This document shows, piece after piece, positions 35,172-36,861 of a stretch of DNA of 36,861 bases; positions within the stretch are counted from its first letter, which is position 1; each line of letters opens with the position of its first letter. Origin of the DNA: Micavibrio sp. (GTDB lineage Bacteria; Pseudomonadota; Alphaproteobacteria; Micavibrionales; Micavibrionaceae); assembly GCA_030824805.1 (NCBI GenBank), contig JAPJRC010000017.1:1-36861 (forward strand). Reading direction: 5' to 3'. The notes under the pieces were generated by a model. That model was not told the DNA's origin. It made no database searches and worked only from the letters and a program-made list of their open reading frames with translations. Both the position numbers and the translations under genes were made by a program.

Positions 35172-35207
35172 AAAACCGCCCGAGGCTTTGCAGCCAGGGC
35201 GGTTTTG
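35172..35207. terminator. Terminator after rnpB
   Basis: AAAACCGCCC (35172-35181) pairs with GGGCGGTTTT (35197-35206); the loop itself has a GGCT/AGCC pairing. It can act on both strands, also ending the small minus-strand gene at 35227. Confidence 0.85.
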
Positions 35208-35226
35208 TTATTCGTCGGTTCTGTTT

Positions 35227-35370
35227 TTACGCCAGGTTAATGAAACCTGCTTTGTGAAACATGGTCAGGGCTTTGTCGAGTTGGGCCGTCTCATACGCGG
35301 AAAACGCAATCGTTCCCAGGTACAGACCACCGCTCACGGCAAGAGCCATGACGATCAAGATCATCAGCAT
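35227..35370 (-). CDS. 47-residue single-span membrane protein
   Basis: An ATG at 35370 opens a 47-codon frame: MLMILIVMALAVSGGLYLG, a clear hydrophobic helix, then about 28 mostly polar residues (FSAYETAQLDKALTMFHKAG) that could form an amphipathic helix, ending INLA. GGGGAG (35379-35384) is 8 bases upstream, an excellent ribosome site, and the rnpB terminator follows the stop. I recognise no family. Good translation signals, membrane-helix character and a terminator argue that it is real. Confidence 0.7.
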   Translation of the reverse strand: MLMILIVMALAVSGGLYLGTIAFSAYETAQLDKALTMFHKAGFINLA

Positions 35371-35571
35371 AGATTATACTCCCCACACACATTTAAATTC
35401 AGGAATACCGGATCTCACACATCTGGAATTCCTCACACGGCGATATAGTTACCATAACAATATTGCAATCGCAACACTTTTTCATAAATCAGAAATAAAA
35501 ACTCTCGCGATCGCGTGGTTTAATAATTAAGCCATTGTTTTTTATATAAAAATTGCATTTATTAATAAGCG

Positions 35572-35642
35572 TGTGTATAATCAAAGAACAAACAAAGATA
35601 TCCACAATATGCATTTTTTCTTGTGTATGAGTCTGTGGAAAT
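35572..35642. promoter_or_regulatory. Cluster of DnaA-box-like 9-mers
   Basis: Against TTWTNCACA: TTATACACA (minus, 35572-35580, perfect), ATATCCACA (plus, 35598-35606, one mismatch), TCATACACA (minus, 35622-35630, one mismatch), ATTTCCACA (minus, 35634-35642, one mismatch). The stretch upstream (about 35430-35570) is AT-rich and includes the palindrome CGCGATCGCG (35506-35515). It could be a DnaA-controlled promoter region or, less likely, an origin element. Confidence 0.4.
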
Positions 35643-35671
35643 CCCAAGGGCCCAATTGTTCCATCCAAAAA

Positions 35672-35711
35672 CCCATGCTATCCCATAAATATCCATGCTA
35701 TACCATTATTA
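35672..35711. promoter_or_regulatory. Four 10-bp-periodic repeats, candidate MraZ operator
   Basis: CCCAT (35672), CCCAT (35682), TCCAT (35692) and ACCAT (35702) recur at exactly 10-base steps, 61 bases before mraZ at the nearest. On the minus strand they read ATGGG-type repeats with 5-base spacers, the known layout of MraZ sites (TGGGN repeats). Orientation relative to mraZ may differ from the E. coli case. Confidence 0.55.
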
Positions 35712-35771
35712 GGCGCGGTGTGGTTTCTAACGTCTTTTCGCACTTCAGAACGGGGAATTTTCGGGCGCGGC

Positions 35772-36227
35772 ATGGCACTGTTTCTGTCAACGCATATCAA
35801 CAAGGTCGACAAGAAGGGGCGGGTATCCGTGCCTTCCCAGTTTCGTGACCAGTTGGCAGGCGAGCAGTTCGGCGGCGTTGTGCTTTTCCGTTCGCACACG
35901 CAGCCCGCGCTGGAAGGTTTTGCATGGTCCTACATGCAGGAAATCTCGCGTCGTCTGGAAAACTTCGACCTATTCTCCGAAGCGCAGGACGATCTCGCCA
36001 TGACCGTGTTCGGTGATTCCGTGCAGCTGGGTTTTGACGGCGAGGGCCGTGTTGTTCTTCCGGTCGAGTTGATGGAGTTTGCCGGTATTGTCGAGCGTGC
36101 GGCCTTCGTGGGTCTTGGCAACAAGTTTCAGATCTGGGATGCGGATATTCTTGCGAAACGCCGCGAAGATGCGCGCCGCAATGTGCGCGACAAAGGCCTG
36201 ACCCTGCCGAAAGGGGATGTGCAATGA
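35772..36227 (+). CDS. mraZ: Transcriptional regulator MraZ
   Basis: AbrB-like double-repeat DNA-binding protein that opens dcw clusters and represses its own operon. It has 151 residues. First repeat NKVDKKGRVSVPSQFRDQL, second QLGFDGEGRVVLPVEL. ATG 35772 gives the family-typical start MALFLSTHINKVD; an in-frame GTG at 35718 adds 18 unrelated residues. The stop overlaps the rsmH start (ATGA). The 400-base gap before it (35371-35771) contains the two sites described separately and no other gene. Confidence 0.95.
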   Translation: MALFLSTHINKVDKKGRVSVPSQFRDQLAGEQFGGVVLFRSHTQPALEGFAWSYMQEISRRLENFDLFSEAQDDLAMTVFGDSVQLGFDGEGRVVLPVELMEFAGIVERAAFVGLGNKFQIWDADILAKRREDARRNVRDKGLTLPKGDVQ

Positions 36228-36861
36228 CATCTCCGCATTTCCCCGTGATGCTCCCTGAAGTGCTGGCAACGCTTTCCCCGAAGGACGGCGAAGTCTATGT
36301 CGATGGCACGTTTGGCGCTGGCGGCTACACGCGCGCATTTCTGGAATCGGCTAACTGCACGGTGATCGCAATAGACCGCGATCCCGCCGCCGTTTCCCGC
36401 GCCGATGCAATGAAGGCGGAATTCGGTGACCGTTTGATTTTCGTGTCTGGCAAATTCGGCGATGCGCTGGAACTGGTGAAAGCTGCCGGATACGAACAGA
36501 TTGATGGTTTTGTGCTCGATGTGGGTGTTTCTTCCATGCAATTTGATGAGGCAAATCGCGGCTTCTCTTTCCGTTTTGATGCGCCCCTCGATATGCGCAT
36601 GGACACGTCTTCCGGTGAAACAGCCGCAGACCTTGTTAACACGATGGATGAGGAAGACCTCGCCAACCTCATCTACAAATACGGCGATGAGCGCAAATCC
36701 CGTTATATCGCCCGCCGCATCGTGGAAGAGCGCGCCACGGCTCCCATCGAAACCACGCTGCGCCTTGCTGACATGATCCGCGACGTGGTGTTTAAATCAC
36801 CAAAAGACAAGATCGATCCCGCCACGCGCACGTTCCAGGCGCTGCGTATTGCCGTTAATGA
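36224..36861 (+). CDS. rsmH: 16S rRNA (cytosine(1402)-N(4))-methyltransferase, 5' part
   Basis: SAM-dependent methyltransferase (MraW) acting on C1402 of 16S rRNA. 212 codons are visible and the frame is open at the window end. Motifs: HFPVMLPEVL, VDGTFGAGGYTRAFL (SAM site), AIDRDPAAV, LDVGVSSMQFDEANRGFSF, PLDMRMDTSSG and IDPATRTFQALRIAVN. The start overlaps the mraZ stop by four bases. It is probably followed by ftsL/ftsI and the rest of the division cluster. Confidence 0.96.
   Translation, partial: MTSPHFPVMLPEVLATLSPKDGEVYVDGTFGAGGYTRAFLESANCTVIAIDRDPAAVSRADAMKAEFGDRLIFVSGKFGDALELVKAAGYEQIDGFVLDVGVSSMQFDEANRGFSFRFDAPLDMRMDTSSGETAADLVNTMDEEDLANLIYKYGDERKSRYIARRIVEERATAPIETTLRLADMIRDVVFKSPKDKIDPATRTFQALRIAVN

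Noticed and set aside
35430..35711. Calling the region a replication origin outright
   Set aside because: Only four box-like 9-mers, one perfect, and no neighbouring dnaA, parAB or hemE; reported only as a candidate DnaA-linked element.
35672..35711. CRISPR or tandem satellite array
   Set aside because: Unit is only 10 bases with a 4-base core and four copies; an operator is the better reading.
35573..35848. 91-codon plus-strand frame across the gap before mraZ
   Set aside because: No ribosome site, overlaps mraZ in another frame, and covers the operator-like repeats.

Overview
The window looks like the chromosome of an alphaproteobacterium, moderately GC-rich and densely packed. The evidence is the run pyrB-plsY-dprA-topA, the succinate dehydrogenase order sdhC-D-A-B, and a dcw cluster opening with mraZ-rsmH. 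The predatory Micavibrio-like lineages are a plausible home, but that is recollection of general style; no marker here proves it. No tRNA, IS element or CRISPR array was recognised.

Layout. 1-6814 (minus strand) is one tightly packed string: prepilin peptidase, family III CoA-transferase, pyrB, plsY, dprA, topA (its 3' end is outside the window). 6961-18361 (plus strand) is a type IVb-like pilus / type II secretion-like assembly locus. It holds a CheY-like receiver, lipoprotein secretin, a large periplasmic protein with a PilP/GspC-like end, GspE-like ATPase, GspF-like platform protein, two bitopic membrane proteins, one pilin-like protein and a tandem pair of further pilin-like paralogues. 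A hybrid histidine kinase (18365-20617, minus) converges on its 3' end. 20708-22449 holds asd and an unrecognised helical protein. 22611-24524 encodes an autotransporter. 24570-26012 holds a pyridoxal kinase and a divergent Tat-exported MsrB-like protein that has lost its catalytic cysteine. 26121-29533 is sdhCDAB. 29733-30152 encodes a small membrane protein. 30195-32047 is nadA-nadC, followed by msrA (minus). 32720-34775 encodes a UMF1-type MFS transporter and an amidase. 34794-35157 is RNase P RNA. 35227-35370 encodes a 47-residue membrane protein on the minus strand. A roughly 400-base AT-rich gap then precedes mraZ and the start of rsmH.

How the genes work together. The secretin, PilP-like protein, ATPase, platform and bitopic proteins would form the envelope-spanning machine. 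The prepilin peptidase, on the opposite strand next door, would mature the three pilin-like proteins. A receiver and a phosphorelay kinase bracket the locus, so two-component control is likely. The remainder is housekeeping: pyrimidine, phospholipid, lysine/threonine, NAD and PLP synthesis, the TCA cycle/respiratory chain, methionine sulfoxide repair, wall turnover and division.

Most interesting items: the divergent pilus machine (pilins without Glu at +5, a PilP-like domain behind three Ig-like repeats, a pair of paralogues sharing a poly-proline motif); the Cys-to-Ser MsrB-like protein; the DnaA-box-like cluster and 10-bp-periodic repeats upstream of mraZ; and the 47-residue membrane protein.
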